This document shows, in pieces, positions 1-11,031 of a DNA stretch of 64,000 bases; position 1 is the stretch's first letter, and each line of letters starts with the position of its first letter. The position numbers and the translations under genes are program-made. A model generated the notes under the pieces. That model was not told where the DNA came from and ran no database searches. It saw only the letters and a program-made list of their open reading frames with translations. This DNA is from Acanthaster planci (taxonomy: Eukaryota > Echinodermata > Asteroidea > Valvatida > Acanthasteridae), in the NCBI RefSeq assembly GCF_001949145.1, contig NW_019091494.1, forward strand, positions 598,834 to 662,833, read 5' to 3'.

Positions 1-955
1 GTTTGTAAAAGGTATAAGGGTGCATTCCACCAAATGGTTGTATTTCTGCGCACGAGCTCATTAATATGTTGTGATCCCACGGGGTTTTTAAAATAAGACA
101 GGCCATAATCAGGAGGCATCATAGAAACATTTCTATAAATCTCGAATTGAGGACTGATAGTCTCCAGTTCAGGGTATTTCTTTCACAAAAAGCTCGAAAT
201 TGCGGACCTATTTTGGATAGAGGCGGGCGGACACATTCAGAAATGAGCGCTTAGTTTATTGCTATTTTGGGGGTATCTTTGTTCCAAGGCGAACAAAAAT
301 TTTATGTATCTAATCCCCATGAAATTGAAACGAAAAGTGATCTTCTGGGCATAATCTTGAATTTCCAGTGAAAAAAGCGAAGGCTAACCTCTTCACAAGA
401 GTCAACAGGCGGCGCTATTTCGGTCCAATATTGCACTGTTTTCTGTAGGCGCATATTTGGTGTAGTACAATCATAAGCGCGAGAACCAGTGCGCAAACCA
501 ACATGCGCGCGTACTCCGTTCGTTTGCACTGCACTTTCTGGTTCACAGTGACGTCACACTTCGGTACTCTATGGTCGTTGCTTCAGGTCAGCGACGAGTA
601 CGCACTGTAGGTTTTTCATTGAGCTCAATAGCGCGGTCATACACGGACTCGCTTGACGCCCACGTGCATTTGGCATTGAGGCCAGTTTGGTATTAAAAAA
701 ACACGTGTGCGATGACGGCCCTGGTAAGGGCATCGTGTTAGCTAGAAAAACCACCTCAACTGATTTCTACAACGTACAATGTACCCTGCAGAAACAGTCT
801 CTTCGATATGCGACAAGAAACGTTTCAGATTATCACCGTATCATTTCACCACAAGTACGTTTGAAAAAGGAATACTTCTAGGTATATGTAACTCATTCAG
901 ATTCTGTTGGTCCTGTATTTTCTTGATCTGCCTTCTACTTTTTTCAATACAAAAG
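1..955. other. No recognisable gene
   Basis: Only short, mutually overlapping reading frames occur here and none resembles a known family. An exon 1 for the downstream AADAC-like pseudogene was looked for on the plus strand (the family's short membrane anchor ending in PDxVxDSPW) and not found. Confidence 0.5.
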
Positions 956-1384
956 AATACCTACGTTAAATGGTGGACACCGACTGGCCTCGACCAGTGG
1001 CTAGATGAAAGATCCAGGGTGCAGTCCCGTTCAGGTGGGCCCAGCGCGCCGTACAGAGAAGCGGAGTTTGACCGGGTACCAATCCGGATATTTGCCGATG
1101 AGCCAGCAGAAGGAAAACGGCCGGCCATTGTCTATACTACCACGGAGGAGGGTTTATAGGGGGAAACTTGGGTGTGTAGTCTGATCAATGCCTACTGTCT
1201 CCAGTTTAAGATCTCGATAAAAGAATAAAGAGACGGAGCAAGATCCTGGCATGGGGGGGTGTCATATTGGTCATATTTTTGCGGACTTGCAGTCGCATTA
1301 CATTAATTGTTACTAGCAAATCATCATTTATTTGCTATACCATTTGTTCGTATTATTTTTGGAGTTATGAAAGCAGATGTGGTA

Positions 1385-1535
1385 TCAAGTCAAGTTTTTG
1401 CAAATCCAAGTAAAGTCACAAGTCATTTTGGCAATTCTACGTCAAGTCACAAGTTAAAAACTGTTAGTTACAAGTCTAGTCACAAGTGAAAAAAAATTGC
1501 GGCTTGAGTCCAAGTCAAGAGACTCGAGTCTACTC
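1385..1535. repeat. AAGTCACAAGT-type minisatellite
   Basis: Short imperfect repeats of AAGTCACAAGT and AAGTCAAGT run through this stretch, inside intron 2 of the copy 1 pseudogene. The block is degenerate. Confidence 0.65.
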
Positions 1536-2351
1536 GCTGCTTAACAGTCTTTCAGAAATTTCCAGGACCAGGGGCATATTTGCCCGAATTATGTATAATT
1601 GCAGGACATGATCAAAATTTGAGGAAACTATTTGGAAGATCTAGGAATGCCTTTAACGGATGTAAAAAACTACCCCTATAAATTCACGCTGCAGTCTCAT
1701 CCTACAACCCTATCTCCTTGTACAACAGTGTACAGATCAATGACTTTCCCTTTTCAAACAATTTTTCGTTTTTAAAGGTAGCCAATTTGCATTGAATTGT
1801 GCTGACATTAAAGACTGCAACGTCCATATACCCTCTATGCTTCCAGATTCCTGTCATCTCTTAACAGCAATGCTAGCGAGAGGGCTAGACGCCGTTGTAA
1901 TTTCTGTCGAGTAAGTAAACTTAACATTTTTCTGTTCACTGTCTAAACTTCGTTGTCATTTTCACACCTTAAATAAGTATCCGTTTTAGGACGAAAATGG
2001 GACCAGTTATTCTTTGTGGATTCGACTTACAAAGCTAACTTTTGATGTATATGAACGTCCGTGGATATTTGGTTGTTGACGGAAACTTAACCAAAAGTTA
2101 TTTTGCACAGCAACTTTCTTGTCTTAGAAATTCTTCAAATCTTAGTCTGGTTCTGCGCCTACATAGTCGCTGTGACTTGGTATTCAGAAAGTGAAAATCA
2201 GCCATTTTTCAATTTCATTGAGAAAAATCCTCCATAGCCACGAATCAGCAGAAAGAAAATTTAATATTTTGTATTGAAATGCTGGAGTCAATTTGAAAAA
2301 AACAAAAACAAAAGAAACGTCTCACATTTTGGGACGAGAAAAAAGGACGTC

Positions 2352-2432
2352 AGCTCGGGATCAATCCCAGCTGGCAGCACATCATGTGATCCAAAGTTGT
2401 GCGCATTATCCACTAGACCGCTGAACCCACTT
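2352..2432 (-). repeat. tRNA-like sequence, probable SINE head
   Basis: On the minus strand the sequence starts GGGTTCAGCGGTCTAGTGG and contains an A-box-like segment (GGTCTAGTGG) and, about 45 nt later, a B-box-like segment (GGGATTGATCCC), followed by a T run. The acceptor stem does not pair, so it is not a functional tRNA. A decayed tRNA-derived SINE or tRNA pseudogene is the likeliest reading. Confidence 0.4.
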
Positions 2433-3480
2433 GAAATTTAATTACCTTTATTGACTTACTTGTGTCTATGCATTAAAGAGGGTGCTCAATATTTGTAGCC
2501 AGCTAAATACCGTCCAGTTTCATTTCCCAACAATGCTAAATATCCACTGTCTATGAGCGTTTTCGAATCGAGTGGATTTGGCGTAGACCGACTTTGGTTT
2601 TGCTGGATCCAGCCATTTTGAAGCAGCGTTCGAAACCATATGTTCAACCGCTGACTGGAACCAGCGAAACCGAAGTCTAACCCGAATCTACTCGTTTCCA
2701 AAGTACTCTATATACAAGCCGCCCATGCAAGGTCTATGAAGGCCGCTCAAGGTGAGAGTTATAAAGAAGCAAGCAAGAAAGGAGGAAAGATGATGAAGAG
2801 TAGCAAACGAAGGCAATCAAAATGGATGTAAAAGATGCTTGTTTGTAATGTTTAACTATGGTTGATGATTCCAAGTGTTTTGTAAAAACTTTTCCTTCGG
2901 AGGTTTTCAAATGTGCATGTGGCGTGGATGTGAGAAAAGCTGCAATGCGTAACTGATAATGCATGTCTATTTCTTTTTTCAACTATCGTTTGTCACCAAA
3001 GTACCTCTTTCCAGCAGCGATAGACGACTGCACGGCTGCCACGGTCTGTTCCTGAAACACCTCGATGACTACAACGTTGACCCTGCTAGAGCAGCCCTCG
3101 TGGGCCCCAGCGCCGGGGGGAACCTGGCTGCAGCAGTATCGCAACGGTTTACCTTCGACCATCAGTACCGGGATCTTCCCAAAATCAGGTTGCAAGTCTT
3201 GCTCTACCCCTGCTTACAGGCATTCGACTTCCACAAGCCGTCTTACCAGCAATACTGTGACTACACAACATTGCTGCTGGACAGGGCTACGATGACATTC
3301 ATGTGGGACTCGTATCTCCACGGTAAAAAGGGAAGTTCTCGGGAGGCCATGCTGATCAACAACCACACATCAGCAGCTGCCAAGAGGTCCCCATTTGTTC
3401 AAAAATGTCTCTCGCACGATCTTATTCCGGCTGAGTTCAAGCTTTCAGGCTACAAACCACCTTCAACCGACTTCGGGCCG

Positions 3481-4102
3481 TGGGCTGCGCTAATGCCATG
3501 GTGCACTGTCCCAATTCAAGGAGAATTCTCCGCAAAGCTTTGGGGGTTAAAAAAGTACCCCCAAATCTCTTTCGAAAAAAGGAGTCGGTGGGGCCAAGAT
3601 GATCATACCTTTGCGCTTTGTGTCTTGACTCCTTACTTTCAATCGTCTGATCGTAATAATACGACGAAGAATCGTTTGCAGCAGGCACAGCGTCACTTTG
3701 TGGCAGACAGTATATGTACACGCATCGTGCATATCTCGCCGCGGCGTTGTCGTGTGAAGCTGACACATACAGCCTCGTTTTCAAAAACGGAAGTGCGTAG
3801 ATCGATGCTAAACGCGTCGTATTGGGATCCCTCCATAGGTTCAGGGTCTCCCATTTGGGGGAAAAGCAAACAAAAATGTTATTGAAAATTGTCAGAAGAG
3901 CTGAGAAAGTTAAGAGAAGTCAAGACACGTCAAGAACCTTCACTTTTTAAGGGTGAGTTTGTTTTGGGCGGATAATTTAAAAAAATGATTCATTAATCTA
4001 CTAAAATTTGAAAAGTAAATGAATTCTGAAGGACCAGACAACACATTTCTTTTGTTTGACAGTTAAGTGCACCCTGATCCTACACCATATGAAAGCAAGA
4101 TA
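3481..4102. other. No gene; breakpoint side of copy 1
   Basis: Homology to the esterase stops at about 3480 and an unrelated sequence follows. An open frame runs on to 3885 but its composition and content match no known protein; it is read as chance extension. Confidence 0.5.
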
Positions 4103-4270
4103 TGGGAAGGAGAGCGCCCTCCCCATCGCCGTGTTGGTCACTGATCGGAATCTGAAGAGTTCTTTTCAGACATGGGGGGAGGGGGAATGTGTTACGTAAC
4201 AATAGTCTAGAGTGTGTATACCGATTGGACATGGAGCGGGGACCTTCCGTCCCATATCTTGCCGGGTATC
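4103..4270. repeat. Dispersed repeat alpha, member 1
   Basis: Similar in order and orientation to 26,262-26,430 (shared CGTGTTGGTCA, GGAATCTGA, AGTCTA.AGTG, CGATTGGACATG, then a TCCCAT/TCTCAT and TGC.GG/CGATAT segment). The second half also matches 5,398-5,465. No coding capacity is seen. Probably a non-autonomous mobile element. Confidence 0.6.
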
Positions 4271-5397
4271 CACTTCGAGCGGAACAATATAGGGCATGTT
4301 TTTTGGTACTGACCACATAGGCGCGCCATGAGGCGCGCACGTATATGCGCGTTTGACGCGGAGCACGCTGAGTACGCGTAACTAATTTATTCCGGTTTTT
4401 ATGGTCTTTGCGTACACGCAGAACGCGTGCAAGAACCCGCTTGTAACCACCTGTCTTTCGCCGTTTTTTTTGGGGGGGGGCTGCACTTCAGCTCCGGGAG
4501 GATCACAGACAAAGAAACACATAAACGGACAGCTCCTATTCAAAACAACGGCGGGGTACCATAGCCGAGACGGCACTCGACTAAATCTAAAAGCGTGGGC
4601 AAATTCGACCCTAGGTATAGGGAATTTACACACAGTTGAAGAATTCCAACCATAAAATTCTCTAAAGCCATTTTTCGATTGGAAAAAAATCCTCTGTTTA
4701 CTTAATCTGGCTCATACAGATGCAAAACAGTGCGGTTGCAACATTTGAAAAGAAGAGATAGCCCTACAAACGAGTAAAAAGGGAACGTCTTTTTATAGCA
4801 CATGTAAGCAAATACATGCAATCTTAGTGAGTAACATGCAATTTGCACTGAACGCGCTGCCATTCATCGTTTCACCCACTGCTTGCTTTTTAAAATCAAG
4901 GTTATGCGCGCAAGACTGGTGGTCTATGTGTTTATATGTCTGTGGGGCAGATACCCTACACGCGTTTGAATGACCTCGGACGCGTTTCATTTTGGGCATG
5001 CGCTGCTGTATTACCAACCTGTGTCACCAGCTGTCACAGTTTCGAAAACATTTCAATGGCAAGATTGGAATCTTCGAAGTTATGCAAAAGAGCGATCACC
5101 TGAGCTCGGATTATGTGACGATGGAAGACTGTATACAGTGGCTGTTGAGCTAGGTTTTTTTTTTTTTAAATAATTCAGATGAAAGAATGTCGAAACTTCC
5201 AACTTAAAATTTACTTGAACATAATTAACTCAAACTCGAGAAAACAATCCAAACTCAGAACAATTCACAACAAAATATGAGGTTAATTCCAACAAATTTT
5301 CATTTTCAGCAGCAGTTTTAGGTAACTTATCTCACTCTAAGGCTTTGCAAACCTCAAATATCAAAGCTTAAAATGAACTCAAATTAATCAAACAAAT

Positions 5398-5465
5398 AGT
5401 CCACAGTGTGTATGGCGATTGGACAAGTGGGGGGGTACCCCTCAGTCTCATTTCTTGCTGGATAT
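5398..5465. repeat. Dispersed repeat alpha, member 2 (partial)
   Basis: Carries the second half of repeat alpha: AGTCCACAGTGTGTATGGCG, ATTGGACA, a G run with GGTACC, TCTCATTTCTTGCTGGATAT. It aligns with 4,204-4,270 and 26,366-26,430 in the same orientation. Confidence 0.6.
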
Positions 5466-5989
5466 AACTTTGTTACAAAAAGCCATGATTGCACGACGAT
5501 GGTAAAGTACAACAGCAAGTCACGTCGATTTAGCGCAAAGGGAAAACAAAAAGTAGTAATTGAAGCACGGAGACAGATTTAAGTTACAAAAAAATTACAA
5601 GACAAGAACAATTGACTAACTTGGACAACCGTGGGAGGCCTGAAAATGAAACCAGTTACAAATAATTATTTGTCCGTGTCCCTTGGTTTGTAGATGTATT
5701 TCGCCGGCAAATTGTTCACATGGAAGGTTTACTGAGCTAATTTACCGAGATCGCCCAACTCGGTCCTTATAGCCCGCACACCTGGGATTTAAGGACAAAT
5801 TGCTCTATTGCTGTCATCGATGTTGTAATGATATTGTATTACATATGACTGTTACACACACACGCGCAGTTTTGAATGACAGTGTTACTGTTTGAACCTG
5901 TGTCAAGGTGTACTTTGCGTCAGGGAGATGTGAATTTTAATCATGGGTTTTGCCTTAACATCGACTTATATACTCAGCACTGTATACTC

Positions 5990-6092
5990 AGTGCTTGCCC
6001 GAGAGCTCACTCGGGAGGGACTCGACTCTACGACCTCCTGATTAGTGCAGACACGTTTACCTCCCGACCACCGAGGTTGCCGGTGTAACGGT
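5990..6092 (-). repeat. Probable tRNA-derived SINE fragment
   Basis: Read on the minus strand from about 6092 it shows CTCGGTGGTCGGGAGG (A-box-like) and GAGTCGAGTCCC (B-box-like) about 45 nt downstream, as in tRNA-derived SINE heads. It differs from the SINE at 61.4-61.66 kb. Length and tail could not be fixed. Confidence 0.4.
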
Positions 6093-6555
6093 CTCATTTA
6101 TCTGAAATGCTCGGATTTCCAGAAGAATGCACCGGATAAATACGGGTATTTCAAGATGTTAAATTTAATTATATGTTTTGCTCTCAGTTTGAACTGAATA
6201 TAATGCACAATATTTTTCTAAAAAGTCTGACAATGGCCTTCAGTTAAATCCACTGTGTTACTGAGGCGTTGCTTGCAGTTTCCACTCATTCCTTGAGATT
6301 TTACTTGTTTCAACTTGAGTAATTATGAAGTATTCTCTTGAATATGCAGATCCAAGTGTCCATTCGGCTTAAAAACACTATTAAAGGTCTGAGTATATAC
6401 TTGGACGTTGATATAATCGTTCTTGATGCTCAAAGTATCAGCATTCGGATTTGCGTCACGCTCGACACTTCAGTTGGGCTTGGATAAATGTTCATTAATA
6501 ACGACACTGAAAAATGGTGCTGTCTACTACTGCAAATCTATGCACGTGCACTTTT

Positions 6556-6955
6556 CAGTGATGTAGTCGAGTACTTTTTAAGAACCAAGCTCTCTACCAA
6601 ATATTTAACTAGTTAGGAGGGAACAAAGCTTAAGTACGTCGGCATTTAATGGTACATTCATAAAGGTAAGATTACAAAGCAACATAATGACTTCAGACAA
6701 TCACTGTTTGATTAAAGTTAACTTTTTAGGACAAAAGTACTCGGAAAGTATCGGCCGAGTACTTTCCAAGTACTTTTCTCCTTAAAACTTAAATTTTACA
6801 TAACTGGGAGTGTCTGAAGTCTAACATTTATTTTGTAATCTTACATTTGCACATTTACCATCAAATGCCTGTGCACTCTGGCTTTATTCCCTCTTACCCA
6901 GTTCAGTATTTTGCGGAGAACGTTCGTACTCGGAAAGTACTCGACTACAACACTG
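6556..6955. mobile_element. Foldback MITE of hAT type with target duplication
   Basis: This 400-bp element is one long inverted repeat. Both ends read CAGTG(A/T)TGTAGTCGAGTACTTT inward, the arms align over almost their whole ~195 nt with moderate decay, and the axis falls at CGGCCG (6752-6757), the arithmetical middle of the element. It is flanked by near-identical 8-bp duplications, GCACTTTT (6548-6555) and GCACTTTC (6956-6963). An 8-bp duplication and a CAGTG terminus are hallmarks of hAT transposons. There is no transposase, so it is non-autonomous. It sits between esterase copies 1 and 2. Confidence 0.88.
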
Positions 6956-7572
6956 GCACTTTCGCCTTTTGACCTTTTTCCAGTGATGTCACGATCGTGC
7001 TGGACCTATGACGTGTTATGATGGTAATCTACCTATTCAAGATAAACTAGTCGGGAATAGAGCGCTCGCACGTGGTTGCAGCTGTCCGTAGGAATATACA
7101 TGTATGCGATCACCGTGGCCAAGGCGGTCCGCACTTGGTGGTATCGTTTACACGTGGGTGAAAAAAGTCCATTTGAGGTATGGCGAACACAAAACCAGGG
7201 CGGTATTCGGTTCCGGTAAAATCTTTTGAGTTTACTCCAAATTTAGCTACTTCGAATAACGCCTTCCTATTCTGTCTCTGGCATGCTTCATAAAGGATGG
7301 AGGAGATACTTCTTTCCATTCTCTGCATGTCATAAAAGTCCTACAACAACTGGAAGTTCTTGGAACTAAGACCAGTACGGTACGCGCGTATTGCATCGCA
7401 TAACTCGGACCCATCGGGCGCGGGCCGTGGTGGGAGATGTCCCGAGGCACCATGGTGACAAGCAACAGCTGGACCGGGCCAGCTGTATCGACCACACTGC
7501 ACGGACATGTATAATAAAATCTGGACTCGCAGTGCCCTTAATCAGCTTACAGAGTCATTGAATCCACTCGCG

Positions 7573-7684
7573 GCCATTTTACCGAGCCGAGTACAAAGCT
7601 TTCCTGGCAATGTCCGCCTTTGTTCTTCCTGACGTCAATAGAAGGGAGCCAACCAACGCTTTTTATTCGGCTCGGTAAAATGGC
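7573..7684. repeat. 18-nt perfect inverted repeat, 76-nt spacer
   Basis: GCCATTTTACCGAGCCGA at 7573-7590 returns as its exact reverse complement at 7667-7684. This could be a very short MITE or a relic of one; no clear target duplication was found. Confidence 0.65.
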
Positions 7685-8370
7685 TGCTGGTTGGCCTCTC
7701 TTTCATACAAAGGCGTTGCAAGTCCAGGATTTTTGCATACGTCCGTGCCACACTGCTGCTCAGACTAGACTGGGGTGAGCGTAATGATCCAATAGCCACA
7801 CTGCACCATTGACTCAGTGTGGAGACGGGTAGGACCAGGGCTATTTAGCAGGACCACAGCGGTGAGGGATATGGAGGTGTCTCACCCGGCAAACAGTTCG
7901 GCCGTAGCCGTGACGGGCGCCGCTACGATGCTGCAAAATCTAGCACCCTAGGCTAGTTCGCACCGCACTCGCATCGGTCCAACCTAAGCTAGCTGGGCCT
8001 TCATGTGACTACCCGCGCACTTCACCATAAGAACAGTTATTTCGGAACTACCAAACTACTCTCGGAAAGGGTTGACCGCCGCACCATTTTAGGTTCTGCT
8101 CCGCACAAGCGTTCGATCCGCCGCACCAGACCGACAAGGTAGGCAAAATATGCTGTACTGGTGTATATATAGGATTGTATGTGCTTAGGAATTAATAAAA
8201 TATAAGCCTCGTTGAAGAGCTCAACCAAAGGGAGTCTTCCGTCTCCAGGGATCACTTAGCTTCCTGCTAGAGTCCTATGTGTTATATTTATTTTTAATAC
8301 CTAACCTGTGAACGGCGATTTGCTTGCTGTTGCCTATGAAAACAAAATAAATAAATAAATTTTAACTTAA

Positions 8371-8376
8371 TTTATT
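8371..8376 (-). promoter_or_regulatory. Candidate poly(A) signal for esterase copy 2
   Basis: AATAAA on the minus strand, about 95 nt downstream of the copy 2 stop codon. It lies in an A/T-rich repeat tail, so it may be incidental. Confidence 0.35.
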
Positions 8377-8384
8377 TCCCAGGG

Positions 8385-8456
8385 CCCTAGGGAAGACCAC
8401 AATCATGTGTAAATGGGCTTCCCTGATAAATCAAAGATAATAATAATAATAATTAG
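8385..8456 (+). repeat. LINE 3'-end-like sequence with (AAT)n tail
   Basis: A segment containing GGGCTTCCCTGATAAATCAA is followed by an (ATA/AAT) tail at 8436-8452. This arrangement is typical of 3' ends of CR1/L2-like LINEs in invertebrates. It lies just past the 3' end of esterase copy 2. Confidence 0.45.
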
Positions 8457-8470
8457 GTATTTTTTCCAGT

Positions 8471-11031
8471 TCATTTCTCATGCAGATTCTGTCGTGCAAA
8501 CTGAATAAAATCCGAGACACTCTTATCGCCCACCGTAGTCGAAAGTAGTGGACGATTCTCCAAACTGAACATGCCATGATAACCCTTCATGTAGTGCTTC
8601 CAGGTAACCGGCACTCCCCCCTTCTCCAATCGCTTGGCGTACATGATGCCGTCATCCCTCAAGACGTCATACTCAGCAGTCAGGATGTACGCCTCTGGGA
8701 GTCCTCTCAGGTCTTTTCGCATGAGAGGAGCGTAGTCTGGATCCAGGAGAACTCCTTTGATCTTTTCGAAAATGCCTTCGTCTCCAAAATCGTGTGAGGT
8801 AGATTCGTAGCCACTCTGTTTGAACTCATCTGGAATGAGACCGTGAGAGAGACATTCTTGGACCAGCGGGGACCTTTTGGCGGCAGCCGAGGTGTGGTTG
8901 TTGGTCATCTTTGCCTTAACGAGGCTACCTAAATCCTTCCTACCGTGACCATACAGGCTCCACATCCACGTTGCAATTTCCGTGTCCAGTATCAAAGTAC
9001 TGTAGTCGCCATATTGCTGGTACGACGGCGTTTTGAAGTCGAATGCCTGTAAGGCTGGATAGATCAAGACCTGCAGTTTCACTTTAGGCAGGTCTCGGTA
9101 CTTCTTATCAAAGGTAAGTCGTTGTGCTGTTGCTGCAGCCAGATTTCCACCTGCGCTATCCCCCATGAGGGCAACCCTTGCAGGGTCAACGTTGTATTCG
9201 TTGAGGTGCTCTAGAAACCAGACTGTCGCAGCCGTGCAGTCATCTATCGCTGTCGGAAACACGTATTTTGGAGCCAAACGATACCTGTACAAGTAAAATG
9301 CAAGAACTTTGTATTTGGAAAAATGCGTATTAAGCCTTTCGACGCAACTTAATAATTTCCACGTGGACCATTACAGCTTAACAACTCAAGCCAGACTGCC
9401 TTGAAGGCAACAGTAGCTGCATGAGGGAAGAATAGTCACAGGAACAAACATGCAGTAATAACGTTAGCATAAGCTACTTCAACTGTGCACCATGACAACA
9501 CAGTGCGTCTGTCTTTCAGGGCATAATTACTGGAACGAAGGTTACTGAGACAGCCAAAGTAGCCCTTAGAAAGCGGCAGCCACACTGTTACAAACTGTTG
9601 CATGAGGCAGGTGTAGTTTAAAATATCAGAGCTGCTACTTTTTATGAGGGGATTACAAATAAAATCGAGAGCTCACACATCTGGACAAGTGTGTAGCGTA
9701 AAACTCTGCGGGGAACTGGGGGATGAAAAGTGAGTATTGTCAGTGTGTGTATGACTTACCTGGCCATGGAAATTTAAAAGCAGGTGGGCGGGAGTGCTGA
9801 CACCATATGAAATAATGGGCAATATTAATGATAGCGACGTACATCTGTGATATGTATTACACTCCTCGTGGCTTTTAATGTTCTTCTCCCTTACTGTGCT
9901 GTTGAATACAATTTGGTAGTTGGCAGGCGTGAAAATTCTTCACAACTGCCTTATTGTTTTTCTCACCACGAAAAAGTGGAAGATGATTCAGTAGCCCATC
10001 CATTGGTCAAAATTGGAGGGGATACGTACCCCCATTTCGGGATTTATGCGAAGTCTTGGCAAGTCACATATATATGTTTCGTGTTCGTCGAAAAGGAACG
10101 TGACACGTGTGTGAGAGTGATGCCACTGCAGTACGGCTTCGATTTCTGGTCGCAAAATTAATTAGTTCATACAATGTACATCGCTTGTCACTTATTTCCA
10201 TGTTATCACACATTGTGTCTAATAAAATGTGCAGACTTACTCCACAGATACTAAAATCAGGTTGAGTTTTCGAGCTAGTAGAGCCGTCACAGGATGGTAG
10301 CCATCTGAAGAGAAGGAAAAGATAAGAGTCAATTTCTTTATCCGTAGTATTTGATGCGACACTGGTTAACACAAGGCGAACGAAGGAGTGATCCATGACC
10401 TACTCACCTACGCTCCCTCTTATCCACCCTCCACCGTGGAAGTAGACGATGGCCGGCCGTTTAGCGGTCATCCCTCCCACTGGCTCGTCGGTAAATATCC
10501 GGACGGGAACCCGGTCAAACACCGCGTCTGTGTACGGCACATTTGGGCCAGCTGCCCTAGAGTCTTCCCTTGCCCTTTCATCGAACCACTCATTGATACC
10601 AATCGGTGTGACGAGCTTCAAGACATATTGCTACAATGTATACAAGTATACCCGAAAAGCTGAATAATAACAACTAATGAGTGCCTACTACAGTGAGAAC
10701 ATTTCCGTAAGTTGTTTCCACGTTTTTGAGATACAAAACTATTATGAACAATTATTGTTTTGTAATCTCCTTTTTTCACGCTATAAGGGAAGTCGTATTT
10801 TCCTGGATAGGAGAAGACTAAATTACTTTCTATGATATGAAGTATGATTTAAAATTTTTATGGATGCATAGTTCATATCTTTTTATAAAACTAGCTTACA
10901 AGTCTCCATTTTAGTGCAGCGGTTTTCACCATCCAGGGACTGTCTCCTACTTCGTCAGGGACCGGTAGGACTATCACGTACGTTACCAACGCCGTCACGA
11001 CCACTAGACCCGCAAGAATAACCCGCACCAT
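8471..11031 (-). CDS. AADAC-like: AADAC-like arylacetamide deacetylase, copy 2 (intact)
   Basis: Predicted type II ER-membrane esterase of the hormone-sensitive-lipase family, which hydrolyses arylacetamides and acyl esters; the substrate here is unknown. Exons: 11031-10900, 10630-10408, 10304-10241, 9284-8471 (132, 223, 64, 814 nt; phases 0, 1, 2), giving 410 aa against about 400 in vertebrate AADAC. Residues 4-22 form a hydrophobic anchor starting MVRVILAGL, then PDEVGDSPW. HGGGW (109-113) is the oxyanion hole, GDSAGG holds Ser183, and Asp346 (EYDVLRDD) and His376 (GYHGMF) complete the triad. Donors are gtaagc, gtgagt and gtaagt; acceptors end in tag, cag and cag. The start is the ATG opening the hydrophobic segment, as in copies 4 and 5. 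Its C-terminus (SLENRPLL..., ARQNLHEK) differs in type from copies 4 and 5. Intron 3 carries dispersed repeat beta. All key residues are present, so it should be active. Confidence 0.9.
9929..10050. repeat. Dispersed repeat beta, member 1
   Basis: Similar to 25,499-25,630 in the same orientation (shared AAATTCTTCACAA, a T-rich run with CTCAC, AAAGTGG, GATGATTCA.TAGCC, and TACC.CATT, GGGATTTA). It lies in intron 3 of esterase copy 2. Probably a mobile-element fragment. Confidence 0.55.

Larger units (their letters stand above)
956..3480 (+). pseudogene. AADAC-like esterase pseudogene (copy 1, inverted)
   Basis: This is a broken copy of the arylacetamide deacetylase-like family, the only one on the plus strand. 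Seen: an exon 2 equivalent at 956-1171 (WLDER, then DRVPIRIFADEP), an intact 64-nt exon 3 at 1847-1910 (acceptor ccag, donor gtaagt) and an exon 4 equivalent from 2984. Lesions: a one-base insertion near 1135 puts the HGGG oxyanion-hole stretch out of frame; the exon 4 acceptor reads caa instead of cag; a one-base deletion near 3047 shifts the frame at VWFLEH; the nucleophile box reads GPSAGG instead of GDSAGG; and homology stops at about 3480 after STDFG, so the stretch with the catalytic Asp and His is missing. No exon 1 is recognisable. It lies tail-to-tail with copy 2. The family assignment is firm; non-function is inferred from the five independent lesions. Confidence 0.88.
6964..8380. 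other. No gene; one short inverted repeat
   Basis: No family-like reading frame is seen. The only structure noted is an 18-nt perfect inverted repeat at 7573-7590 and 7667-7684 (see its own entry). Confidence 0.5.

Noticed and set aside
2352-2432. Functional tRNA gene
   Set aside because: The A- and B-box-like segments are present but the acceptor stem does not pair; kept only as a tRNA-derived repeat.
3480-3885. Extension of the copy 1 exon 4 frame beyond STDFG
   Set aside because: Family homology ends abruptly; the added ~130 codons do not resemble the esterase C-terminus and contain no catalytic Asp or His context.
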